Of a stretch of 64,000 bases of DNA, positions 56,830 to 64,000 are shown one piece after another. The first letter of the stretch is position 1. Each line of letters opens with the position of its first letter. Origin of the DNA: Planctomycetota bacterium (GTDB lineage: Bacteria; Planctomycetota; Phycisphaerae; Phycisphaerales; UBA1924); assembly GCA_013285505.1 (NCBI GenBank), contig CP053450.1:3394796-3458795 (forward strand), written 5' to 3'. A program made the translations under genes and the position numbers. A model generated the notes under the pieces. That model was not told the origin of the DNA, did no database searches, and saw nothing but the letters and a program-made list of their open reading frames with translations.

Positions 56830-57580
56830 TCAGTCCGGCCCTGCGTCGGGCTGATAGAGCCGATTGGCGGCGATGTACTCGAGCACCGCCGGATCGAGCA
56901 TGCGGTCGAGCGCCTCGGCATCTCGCGGCGATTGGGCGAGGGCGGCCCGGGCCTCGGTGGAGCTGCCGCGGACTGTCGGCAGCGCGAGCACAGCATTCTT
57001 CCAGAGTTCCAGGTCTGCGTCGTTCCATGCGCCGGTGAGGCGGAGGTGCTCGATGAGCCGCATCGGCGTCGGTCCACGGCTCGCGCAGGACCACGAGCGG
57101 GCGGGCCAGACGGATGATCTCGCCGGCCTCGCGCCAGCGGTGGAACTCGGCAGCCTGGTCGGCACCGATGAGGAACGAGAAGCGAACCCCGGGCCGGAGC
57201 GCGCGCGCGGCGGAGGGTGTCCACCCAGTAGCTCGGGGTGCCACCCGCGGCACGGTCGAGTTCGTCGGTCCAGACCGCGGCGTGGGGAGCCCGTCGGCGA
57301 CGAGACGCAGCATCGCGGCACGGTGCGCATCGGCCTCGGGCGGGTCGGGCTTGAACGGCGAGCGGGCGGCCGGGACGAAGAGGAGCCAGACGGGAGAGCG
57401 GCGGCCGGAATCGTCGGCGGCGCGGGCGGCGGCGGCGATGCGGGCGTGGGCGCGGGTCGGCGGATCGAACGAGCCGCCGACGAGGAGGATGTCCGCGGCG
57501 TCCTCGGGGATCGGCATCGGCGAGATCGCGGGCGCGGGTGTCGTGGGAGCGGCGGGATGGGTCGGATGGTCGTCGGGCAT
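56830..57580 (-). CDS. nadD: Nicotinate-nucleotide adenylyltransferase, three frame breaks
   Basis: About 249 codons after correction (start at 57580, or an ATG at 57517 just before the first strand). It makes NaAD from NaMN and ATP. Marks: ILLVGGSFDPPTRAHARIA (the nucleotide-binding GGSFDP-x-x-x-x-H), LLFVPAARSPFK, FSFLIGADQAAEFHRW, RLARPLVVLRE and the C-terminal VRGSSTEARAAL (ISSTxIR type). Breaks: a C missing near 57290 (GLP then HAAVWTDELDRAAGG), one extra base in GCGCGCGCG near 57205, and AGCCGC 57056-57061, where removal of one base joins WTDADALIEHLRLTGA. NadD is essential, so errors in the sequence are the likely cause. Confidence 0.85.
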
Positions 57581-57687
57581 GCAGCCGGGGATGGTACGGG
57601 GCGGCGGCGACAGAGTGGCCGCCGGGCAGCTTGATGGGCCGGCACGGGTGCCCCGGCGGGGTGTGGGCGGCTACACTTGGCCCGTCT

Positions 57688-57762
57688 GGCCCCGTCGTCT
57701 AGTCAGGTCTAGGACACCAGGTTTTCATCCTGGTAACACGGGTTCGAATCCCGTCGGGGTCA
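57688..57762 (+). tRNA. tRNA-Glu (TTC)
   Basis: 75 nt. Acceptor stem GGCCCCG/CGGGGTC, discriminator A; anticodon stem-loop CCAGG-TTTTCAT-CCTGG with anticodon TTC; T-arm CGGGTTCGAATCCCG. CCA is not encoded (the sequence continues CTTTC). The D-arm region CGTCTAGTCAGGTCTAGGACA is typical of tRNA-Glu. Confidence 0.95.
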
Positions 57763-57779
57763 CTTTCACGGCCAGCCTT

Positions 57780-58724
57780 CTATGGTTGGTGCTTTGAGGA
57801 ACGGTCCGCCGCGGACGATTCCTCCGCTCGCCGGTGCCGGATCTCACCCCGGAGCGCTCGAGCGGCCGGGGTGATTCCCAACTGCACCACGGCTGCGTAT
57901 CCGAAGAACATCCAGAACCACCAGAAATCGCCGGTCTCGCGGCTCCCGTTCCCGTGAAGCGGTGAGTCCGGAAACAGCAGCACCATCCACGACCAGCCGA
58001 GGAAGAGCGCGAGCAAGAGCGTGATGACGAGGTTCTTGCGGAGGCGGCGGTACCGCTTCGGGAGATGGAGCGTCCACGCGGCCGTGTGCCACTCCAACGC
58101 CCGGCACCACGAGGCGAGCGCGAAGAGATAGCCTCCTGTCGCCGCGATGAAGCACAGCGGGCGGGCGATCTGGAGCCACCGCGGCGATTCGATTTGGAGG
58201 AACATGGATAGCATCCAAGTCAGCAGCAGCGTGGGGGCCAGCGATGTGCCGAGGACACGGGTCACTTTCCGCGCGGGCCCGGTCAGGGTGCTCAAGCTTG
58301 AAACCGGTCTGGTCGAGAGCCAACACCCGAGACTGTGCGTCGGGAAGGGGAGCACGAACAGAATCCAGAGCAGCACCGCGGACCACATCGGTGCATCTGG
58401 CGACATCGGCGCGGGCTGATCGAAGTGTTCGAGGATCACGCTGACGACTATCAGCGCGAGCATCGTCAGCGCGAACACCGCGGCGTAGTACGCGACGAAC
58501 TCCTGCAGGCGAAGTCCGAGCCGGACGCGGCGGAGCCAGCGCGGGTCGGCGTGTCTGAGCCAGTGTTCGGCCGGGACGTAGTGGGCTGCGGGATAGCCGC
58601 ACTCGGGGCAGGGACTCTCGCGGCTGAGCGGAGGTAGGCCCGCGAGGCTGTAGTCGCATTCGGGGCAGACACCCGGCCCAGTGGGCGGGTGCGGGGTCTC
58701 AGGATTTGGGGTCCCCGTGGTCAT
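57780..58724 (-). CDS. Polytopic membrane protein with N-terminal zinc ribbon
   Basis: 314 residues from the ATG at 58724. A zinc ribbon at residues ~18-45 (CPECDYSLAGLPP ... CPECGYPAAHYV) is followed by about seven membrane segments (YYAAVFALTMLALIVVSVIL, AVLLWILFVLPFPTHSLGCW, SLAPTLLLTWMLSMFLQI, FIAATGGYLFALASW, LVITLLLALFLGWSWMVLLF, WWFWMFFGYAAVVQLGI). The ribbon wording is the same as in the genes at 1789-3860. Function unknown. Confidence 0.8.
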   Translation of the reverse strand: MTTGTPNPETPHPPTGPGVCPECDYSLAGLPPLSRESPCPECGYPAAHYVPAEHWLRHADPRWLRRVRLGLRLQEFVAYYAAVFALTMLALIVVSVILEHFDQPAPMSPDAPMWSAVLLWILFVLPFPTHSLGCWLSTRPVSSLSTLTGPARKVTRVLGTSLAPTLLLTWMLSMFLQIESPRWLQIARPLCFIAATGGYLFALASWCRALEWHTAAWTLHLPKRYRRLRKNLVITLLLALFLGWSWMVLLFPDSPLHGNGSRETGDFWWFWMFFGYAAVVQLGITPAARALRGEIRHRRAEESSAADRSSKHQP

Positions 58725-58791
58725 CGCGTCTGAGTGTACATGCCCCGGCAAACGTCTCGCACAGGACGCGGCGACGCAGTAGTCTCTCTGC

Positions 58792-59163
58792 ATGAGCAAC
58801 ATGACACCCGGATCGATCGGCTGGCACGACCTGACCGTCCCTGACGCGGAGGGGGTGCGGGACTTCTACGCCGGGGTGGTGGGCTGGGCGGCCGAGCCGG
58901 TGGACATGGGCGGGTATGCAGACTTCAGCATGAACGCGGGCGGTCAGACCGTCGCGGGTGTCTGCCATGCGCGCGGGGCGAACGCGGGGATGCCGGCGCA
59001 GTGGATGATGTACGTGATCGTCGAAGACCTCGACGCGGCGCTGGAGCGGGTGCGGGAACTCAAGGGCGAGGTGGTGACCGAGCCCCGCGGTGCTGGCGGC
59101 GGGAAGTTTGCCGTGATCCGTGACCCTGCCGGCGCGGTGTGCGGCCTGTATCAGGCGGGATGA
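58792..59163 (+). CDS. VOC (glyoxalase-fold) protein
   Basis: 123 residues: IGWHDLTVPDAEGVRDFYAG, VVGWAAEPVDMGGYADFSMN, WMMYVIVEDLDAALERVREL and KFAVIRDPAGAVCGLYQAG. These are the two beta-alpha-beta-beta-beta modules of the vicinal oxygen chelate fold in a short single-domain form. His in GWHDL, Glu in TEPRG and the R-D-P-x-G loop are in the expected places. Its enzymatic role is unknown. It is divergent from the membrane protein gene at 58724. Confidence 0.85.
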   Translation: MSNMTPGSIGWHDLTVPDAEGVRDFYAGVVGWAAEPVDMGGYADFSMNAGGQTVAGVCHARGANAGMPAQWMMYVIVEDLDAALERVRELKGEVVTEPRGAGGGKFAVIRDPAGAVCGLYQAG

Positions 59164-59206
59164 ACAGAGCGATTGAGTCGGGAGCGGCTCGACGTGCGCT
59201 CGCGCG

Positions 59207-59455
59207 TCAGTGGTCGCGGCCGGCGCGGGGGTGGCGGCGTCGCCAGATCCGCTCGATCCAGTGCGCGAAGCGGACGTTGGCCAGACTGAGGACGACCGCG
59301 ACGATGCCGATGCCGATCGCGGCGGCGACGAGCGGCAGCAGCGATGTGTTGCCCTCGATCACATCGCCCACGCTGGTGACAAACTGCGACCACGCGGTGG
59401 CCCCGTCGGTGATCTCGGCGAGCGGCGGGCCGATTGTCTGGAGCAGGTCGAGCAT
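59207..59455 (-). CDS. Small single-pass membrane protein
   Basis: 82 residues from the ATG at 59455 (MLDLLQTIGPPLAEITDGAT); an ATG at 59467 adds four. An amphipathic first half, one strong membrane segment (LLPLVAAAIGIGIVAVVLSL) and a basic tail (WIERIWRRRHPRAGR). No family recognised. Confidence 0.5.
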   Translation of the reverse strand: MLDLLQTIGPPLAEITDGATAWSQFVTSVGDVIEGNTSLLPLVAAAIGIGIVAVVLSLANVRFAHWIERIWRRRHPRAGRDH

Positions 59456-59563
59456 GGGGGCCTCCACCCGATGTATCGGCGGGTTCGGGCTGCGGTCTGC
59501 GTCACCACGGCGGTCGGGCCGCGCGGTCGGTGGGTATCGGACGCGGATTGTGCGCGCAGGGGC

Positions 59564-60082
59564 TCACTCGGCGGCCGGCGGCTCGGCGCGGAGCTCGGCG
59601 AGCGCGTCGTGGACGAGGTCGCGGAGCTCGGCCATCTGGGCGTGGGCGAGGCGCTGTCCGACCTGTGCGGCGGCGTACATGCCGAGGGCCAGGGCCAGGC
59701 ACGCGCAGCCGAGCACGAGGGAGAGCCACGCGGAGCGGCCGATGACCAGAAATGAGGCCGCGAACATGAGCCCGAAGCAGCCGGCGGTGATCAGCGAGAT
59801 GTAGGAGAGCATGAAGCCGGTCCAGATCGCGGGCTTGGGGCTGAAGCGGGCGTGGAGGACCGAGCCGGCGCGCCGGCCGCGACGGTCTCCATCGTGAGCC
59901 ACGGCGACCAGAAGTGGCGGGCGTCGGGGGCGATGGTCAGGACGACGTGCTGGCCGAGGACCTCGACCGGGTGGTGTGCGGCGTCGCGGCTCGAGGGCGG
60001 CTTGGAGCTGCTGCACGGTTCCGTCAACCGATGCGGTCAGTGAGAGCTCGAACGTCGGGCGGACTGGCGGGGGCTGGAGCAT
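59564..60082 (-). CDS. Membrane protein with N-terminal cytoplasmic domain, two frame breaks
   Basis: About 172 residues from the ATG at 60082 (MLQPPPVRPTFELSLTASVD). The path needs one base removed at GCGGCT 59986-59991, joining GTVQQLQAALERDAAHHPVE. It then needs one base added near 59865 in GGCGCGCCGG, joining WLTMETVAAGAP to GSVLHARFSPKPAIW. Two membrane segments follow (MLSYISLITAGCFGLMFAAS and WLSLVLGCACLALALGMYAA), then a helical tail. I know similar short planctomycete membrane proteins but no function. Confidence 0.6.
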   Translation of the reverse strand: MLQPPPVRPTFELSLTASVDGTVQQLQAALEPRRRTPPGRGPRPARRPDHRPRRPPLLVAVAHDGDRRGRRAGSVLHARFSPKPAIWTGFMLSYISLITAGCFGLMFAASFLVIGRSAWLSLVLGCACLALALGMYAAAQVGQRLAHAQMAELRDLVHDALAELRAEPPAAE

Positions 60083-60193
60083 GGCGGGTTCCCGGACACG
60101 GCGGCTCCGGATACAGTACCACGAACTCTGGAATCGCTCCGCGGCGTGGGCGGTCGCCGGTGTGGAGCGGGATGAGGCAAGGAGCGCGAGGGC

Positions 60194-60853
60194 ATGCGGC
60201 GAACTGGCACAGCGGTGATGGCAATCGGTCTCCTGGGTCTGGGGCTGGCGTGGATGGGCGGGTGCGCGTCCGCGTCGATGGCGATCAAGGAGCAGTTCGG
60301 TTACGCCAAGCGGGAGCAGCTCGTTGACGGCGTGCAGAAGGCCCGCGATGCGCAGGAGGACGCCAAGGAGCAGTTTGCCTCTGCGCTCGAGGAGTTCATC
60401 GCGGTAACGCGGGTGGACGGCGGCGAGCTGGAGGCGACGTACAAGCGGCTGCAGCGGGAGCTGGAGCGGAGCGAGGACCGGGCCGAGTCGGTGCGGGACC
60501 GGATCACCTCGGTGGAGCGTGTGGGCGGGGCGTTGTTCCGAGAGTGGGAGCAGGAGCTGAGCGAGTATTCGAGCGAGTCGCTCCGGGCGTCCAGCCGCGA
60601 GCAGCTGGAGGCGACGCGGCGACGCTACGACGAGCTGCTGGCGGCGATGGGCCGGGCCGAGAGCAAGATGGAGCCGGTGCTGGTGGCGTTCAACGACCAG
60701 GTGCTGTTTCTCAAGCACAACCTCAATGCGCGCGCGATCGCGTCGCTGGAGGGCACGGTGGGCGAGTTGGAGCAGGAGATCGGCGTGCTGATCCGCGACA
60801 TGGAGGCGTCGATCGCGGAGGCGAACGCGTTCATCGACTCGATGGGGAGCTGA
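60194..60853 (+). CDS. DUF2959-type lipoprotein
   Basis: 219 residues. Lipoprotein signal peptide (VMAIGLLGLGLAWMGGC, Cys 25), then an almost entirely helical, charged body: SMAIKEQFGYAKREQLVDGV, KEQFASALEEFIAV, YDELLAAMGRAESKMEPVLV and FNDQVLFLKHNLNARAIASL. The FGYxKR-x-x-L-V-x-V-x-x-A-R start and the DQVLFLKHNLNA stretch are the hallmarks of DUF2959. Its role in the envelope is unknown. Confidence 0.88.
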   Translation: MRRTGTAVMAIGLLGLGLAWMGGCASASMAIKEQFGYAKREQLVDGVQKARDAQEDAKEQFASALEEFIAVTRVDGGELEATYKRLQRELERSEDRAESVRDRITSVERVGGALFREWEQELSEYSSESLRASSREQLEATRRRYDELLAAMGRAESKMEPVLVAFNDQVLFLKHNLNARAIASLEGTVGELEQEIGVLIRDMEASIAEANAFIDSMGS

Positions 60854-60888
60854 GTTGTGTTGGGTGCACGAGCGGGGCTGCTCGAGGG

Positions 60889-61272
60889 CTAGGCCACGTC
60901 TTTGAGGGTGGTCCGCTTGCTGTGGACCTTGGCGATCTCAAAGAGCTGACGCTCCTGCAACTCGCTGAGCCCGACGAACTGCGCACCGACCTCGTAGCCC
61001 GCGAAGCCGGTCTTCTTGACCCACATCAAGACGCAGGGGTAGGTGGCGGACTCGCCCATCGCGGTCTGGAACGTGAGCGTGCGCGACTCGCCCTTCTTGG
61101 GCGCAAAGAGCGAGTGGATCTGCAGCTTGGCGCCGGTCTTGGAGATATCGACCACGCGTCCCGAGCCGCACCGGAGCCGCTCGCACGCGATGCGACCGGG
61201 GCGGCGACGCTCGGCCTCGGTCTGCTTGCCGTAGGACGCCAGGCTGATCAGTGAGAGCTGGACTCGGTGCAT
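60889..61272 (-). CDS. PilZ-domain protein
   Basis: 127 residues from the ATG at 61272. The PilZ motifs for cyclic-di-GMP binding are present: an Arg-rich first motif (AERRRPGRIACERLRCGSG) and D-x-S-x-x-G as VVDISKTGAKLQI, followed by beta strands (ESRTLTFQTAMGESATYPCV, WVKKTGFAGYEVGAQFVGLS). A single-domain c-di-GMP receptor. The partner is not evident from context. Confidence 0.82.
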   Translation of the reverse strand: MHRVQLSLISLASYGKQTEAERRRPGRIACERLRCGSGRVVDISKTGAKLQIHSLFAPKKGESRTLTFQTAMGESATYPCVLMWVKKTGFAGYEVGAQFVGLSELQERQLFEIAKVHSKRTTLKDVA

Positions 61273-61459
61273 GGCGGCATCATCGGTCGGGCGGGCGGAC
61301 GGGGTTTGGCCCGCGGCCTGCATGTGCGGGTATCGGGCTGCGAGTGCCCGGCACGATCGGTGCGGCTTTCCGGGTTGAACAGCGAACGCGAGAGTGCGGG
61401 AGATCGGCGGGTCCGATATGCTGCGCCGAGGGGCACGGAATCGTGGCGGGAGGTGCGGC

Positions 61460-62041
61460 GTGGACACACGATCTGAAGCGGACCGGTCGGCGGCGGCGAC
61501 GTTTGACCACCGGGCCGTGACGCGACCGGACCCGGTGCTGCTGAAGCACTATGTCATCCTGTCGCTGTTAGGCGGGCCGTTCTTTCCGGTGATCTTCCTG
61601 CCGCTCTATTGCCGGTTCATCACGCTGCGGTACCGGTTTGATGACGACGGCATCTGGATGGCGTGGGGCGTGCTGTTCAAGCGGGAGATCAATCTGGCGT
61701 ACCGGCGGGTGCAGGACATCAACGTGACCCGCGGCGTGATCCAGCGGTGGCTGGGCCTGGCCAGCGTGGCGGTGCAGACCGCCTCGGCAAACTCGATGCC
61801 GGAGATGAAGATCGAGGGCGTGCTGGACGCCGACGGGCTGCGGGACTTTCTGTACGCCAAGATGCGGGGTGCGAAGGGGCAGGGGGACCGGCCCGCTGGA
61901 GCAACGGAAGATGGCGGAGCCGACGCACCGGACGAAGCGCTCGCGCTGCTCGTGGAGATCCGCGACGGCGTCAGCACGCTGCGGGCTCGGGTGGATGCCC
62001 TGGAGGCGACGAATCCCGGTGGTGACGGAGCGGCGTCATGA
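61460..62041 (+). CDS. bPH2-domain membrane protein (first of pair)
   Basis: 193 residues from the GTG at 61460, which has GGGAGG at good distance; an ATG at 61418 is an alternative. One or two membrane segments (HYVILSLLGGPFFPVIFLPL) lead into a bacterial PH-like domain: YRFDDDGIWMAWGVLFKREI, NLAYRRVQDINVTRGVIQRW and LGLASVAVQTASAN. A helical tail follows. Its stop overlaps the start of the next bPH2 gene (62038-62041), so the two proteins probably act together, as YdbS/YdbT pairs do. Confidence 0.82.
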   Translation: MDTRSEADRSAAATFDHRAVTRPDPVLLKHYVILSLLGGPFFPVIFLPLYCRFITLRYRFDDDGIWMAWGVLFKREINLAYRRVQDINVTRGVIQRWLGLASVAVQTASANSMPEMKIEGVLDADGLRDFLYAKMRGAKGQGDRPAGATEDGGADAPDEALALLVEIRDGVSTLRARVDALEATNPGGDGAAS

Positions 62042-62761
62042 GCAAGGTGGCCGATCGAGCGGGCCGGTGGGTCTACCGCGGCGTGTGGGGCGTGCTGGTG
62101 GGGTGGCTCCGCGTGCCGGACGAGGCGCCGAACGTGCCGCCGGGCAGCGGCGAGGTGGTGCGCTCGCTGCGCCCCGCGCCGGGGTTTCTGCGCTATCTCA
62201 AAGTCGGGTTCTGGGTGCTGGCGGTGATCTTCGACGTGGTGATCATCGGGGTCTGGGTGCTGATCCTCGCGGCCAACCCGATCGCGGGGGCGATCACGGC
62301 GCCGGTCTTCTGGGGGCTGGCGATCGTGCCGGACATCTTCGCGTATGTCGCGCTGCACGTGCGGTTTGACACGACGTGGTATGTGGTGACCGAGCGAGCG
62401 GTGCGGATCCGCCGCGGCGTGTGGATCATCACCGAGAACACGATCACGTTCGAGAACGTGCAGAACGTCTCGGTGCGGCAGGGCCCGCTGCAGCGGCACT
62501 TCGGGATCGCCAAAGTGCTGGTGCAGACCGCCGGCGGCGGCGGGTCGGCGGCCGGGGGGGGGCACCTCGGCGGGGCACCAGGGGCTGCTGGAGGGCGTGG
62601 ACGACGCGCAGACGCTACGGACGCTGATCATGCAGCGGGCGGAGGCGTCGAAGGGCGCGGGGCTCGGGGACGACCATCACGGGCAACGCGGCGGGCAGGG
62701 AGCGTTGAGACCCGCGCATGTGGCGGCGCTCCGCGAGATTCGTGATGCGCTTGCGACGTAG
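62038..62761 (+). CDS. bPH2-domain membrane protein (second of pair), one frame break
   Basis: 240 codons after correction. Membrane segments VLAVIFDVVIIGVWVLILAA and VFWGLAIVPDIFAYVALHV are followed by the PH-like domain: TTWYVVTERAVRIRRGVWII, TENTITFENVQNVSVRQGPL and QRHFGIAKVLVQTAGG. A run of nine G (62553-62561) probably contains one G too many. Removing it continues as TSAGHQGLLEGVDDAQTLR and ends ...VAALREIRDALAT at 62761. The late Ile/Met-Gln-Arg helix is what this family normally has. Confidence 0.75.
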
Positions 62762-62880
62762 AGCCCCTCGCGCGAGCGAGGGATGCATCGAGCGGGAACC
62801 CTACGAGCACGCATGTCGCCCTGACCCCTCGCTTGCGCGAGAGGCTCAACCTCCACGTTCCCTGCGCCTTGGGGTTCCGG

Positions 62881-64000
62881 TCAGGCCATCCGCACCCAGC
62901 GGACCAGGGTCTTGAAGTTTGGCGGCTTGCCGAACATCAACAGGCCGACGCGGAAGACCTTCGCGGCAAACCAGATGCACCCTAGCGCGAACGCCGCGGT
63001 GATCGCCATGGAGAGCGCAATCTGCCAGAAGGGTGGCGGCTCGGTGCTGGCGATGCGGACGACCATCGCAAACGGCGACATCGGCGGCACCATGCTCAGC
63101 ACGAACGAGAGCGTGGAGTTGGGGTCGCGTGTGATGGGCAGCCAGAAGAAGTAGGGAAGCATGACCGTGAGCATCACCGGCGTCTGCAACGACTGCGCCT
63201 CGCGCAGCTCGTTGACCGCCGAGCCGATCGCGGCCATGAACGACGCGAAGATGAAGTAGGCGAGCACGAAGTAGACGCCGAGGTAGACGAGCTTCTCGGG
63301 CGAGATCAGGTCGAGCAGGCTGAAGGCGGTGAGGGTCGCCAGACCCACGCCGGTGTAGATACTGAGCATCACCACGCCCACGCCCATCTGGCCGAGGATC
63401 TTGCCGGTCATCAGCTGCATCGGGCTGACGGCGCTCAGCAGCACCTCGACCACACGGCTGGATTTCTCCTCGATCGTGGTCGTGAGCAGGTACTGCCCCC
63501 CCACCATCACCGACATGATCAGCAGGATCATGAACACGAAGGGCAGCATCATGTTCAGACCCGTGCTGGCCCGGCGGGTCTCGCCAGAGTCGGTGACCTC
63601 CTGCGTCGCGGCGGCGCTGACGGTGGTCAGGGCCTCGACGTCGGAGCGGTCTACCCCCGGCCTGGGCGTAGCGGGCCTCGAGCACGGCGTCGCGTAGGCC
63701 GCGACGCATCAGGTCGATGTGGCGGTCGTCGGTCTTGGCCCGCGCGTAGAACTCGAACCCGCCGAAGGTCTCGGCGTCGGCGGCCTTGCCGACGGCGTCG
63801 GGCGCGATGACCGCGAGAGCGACCAGCGCGTCGGGGTCGTCCACTTTCGAAGGCTTGAGCCGTTCGCGGAGCGATTCGATATCGGTCTCGGCGGGGAACG
63901 GCTCGACGGTGAGCTCGGGCGGTGGGCCGAAGGCCTGGGCGATCGCCGACTGCACCATGGGGTTGTCGAGCTGGTCCTGCAGCTGCGCGGCCTGATCGCC
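62881..64000 (-). CDS. ABC-2 type permease, N-terminus beyond the window, one frame break
   Basis: The gene enters from the right edge in frame and lacks its start. The visible 5' part is a periplasmic region (FPAETDIESLRERLKPSKVD, FGGFEFYARAKTDDRHIDLM). After the frame break it has the five C-terminal membrane segments (MLPFVFMILLIMSVMVGGQY, MGVGVVMLSIYTGVGLATL, YLGVYFVLAYFIFASFMAAI, PVMLTVMLPYFFWLPI, IALSMAITAAFALGCIWFAA) and the EEKSSRVVEVLLSAVSP signature of the NatB/ABC-2 export permeases. The break is in GGGGG at 63655-63659; one base less gives YAQAGVDRSDVEALT. The ATPase gene would lie upstream, outside the window. Confidence 0.85.

Overview
The window is very GC-rich bacterial DNA, and its gene content points to a planctomycete, most likely of the Phycisphaerae lineage. 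This is an inference from several marks: two secreted proteins ending in a PEP-CTERM-like tail, a 51-residue small basic protein and a Minf_1886-type protein of kinds I know from Planctomycetota and Verrucomicrobiota, a type II-style prepilin with a C-terminal DG signature, and several membrane proteins carrying a CPECG zinc ribbon. No rRNA is present to confirm it.

Layout from left to right. 1-4260: a truncated TPR protein, an aldo/keto reductase, and three start/stop-overlapping membrane genes with zinc ribbons. 4416-10249 (minus strand): a probable exporter locus with a Cys-rich secreted protein, an HlyD-type adaptor, an ABC ATPase, two FtsX/MacB-type permeases and a Cys-containing lipoprotein. 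10313-14586: a small integrated element bounded by a 61-bp direct repeat of the 3' part of a tRNA-Leu(CAA) gene. It carries a tyrosine recombinase, an excisionase-like protein and two cargo genes that share a duplicated N-terminal module. 14787-17403: trigger factor and two membrane proteins. 17517-22836: three overlapping glycosyltransferase genes. 22820-28914: a SpoIIE-type phosphatase, CHAD protein, citrate synthase, MFS transporter and CrcB. 28938-34505: a fused HyuA-HyuB hydantoinase/oxoprolinase, a PAS-LuxR regulator and a secreted protein.

34516-45992: an aminotransferase, small basic protein, NuoI, two PEP-CTERM paralogues, PyrF, a DUF971 protein, RecG, a PolX-PHP polymerase and a prepilin. 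46044-50087: membrane proteins, Ffh and an AI-2E family protein. 50182-52856: an unusual two-gene unit, a dockerin-like secreted protein and a lipoprotein, both with tandem copies of a 12-residue S-x-x-W-P-P-x-H repeat. 52971-64000: a Minf_1886 protein, MPG glycosylase, amidohydrolase, OmpA lipoprotein, NadD, tRNA-Glu, a VOC protein, a DUF2959 protein, PilZ, two bPH2 proteins and a truncated ABC-2 permease.

Two genome-scale signals stand out. First, 16 otherwise normal genes, including recG, pyrF and nadD, have reading-frame breaks. Thirteen of the breaks are explained by one extra base turning GCGCT into GCGGCT (or AGCGC into AGCCGC on the other strand). The strand symmetry points to a cause at the DNA or sequencing level and not to recoding or gene decay. 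I annotate these as CDSs and give the break positions. Second, a hairpin-pair repeat of about 85 bp occurs three times between genes, once with compensatory changes in a stem.
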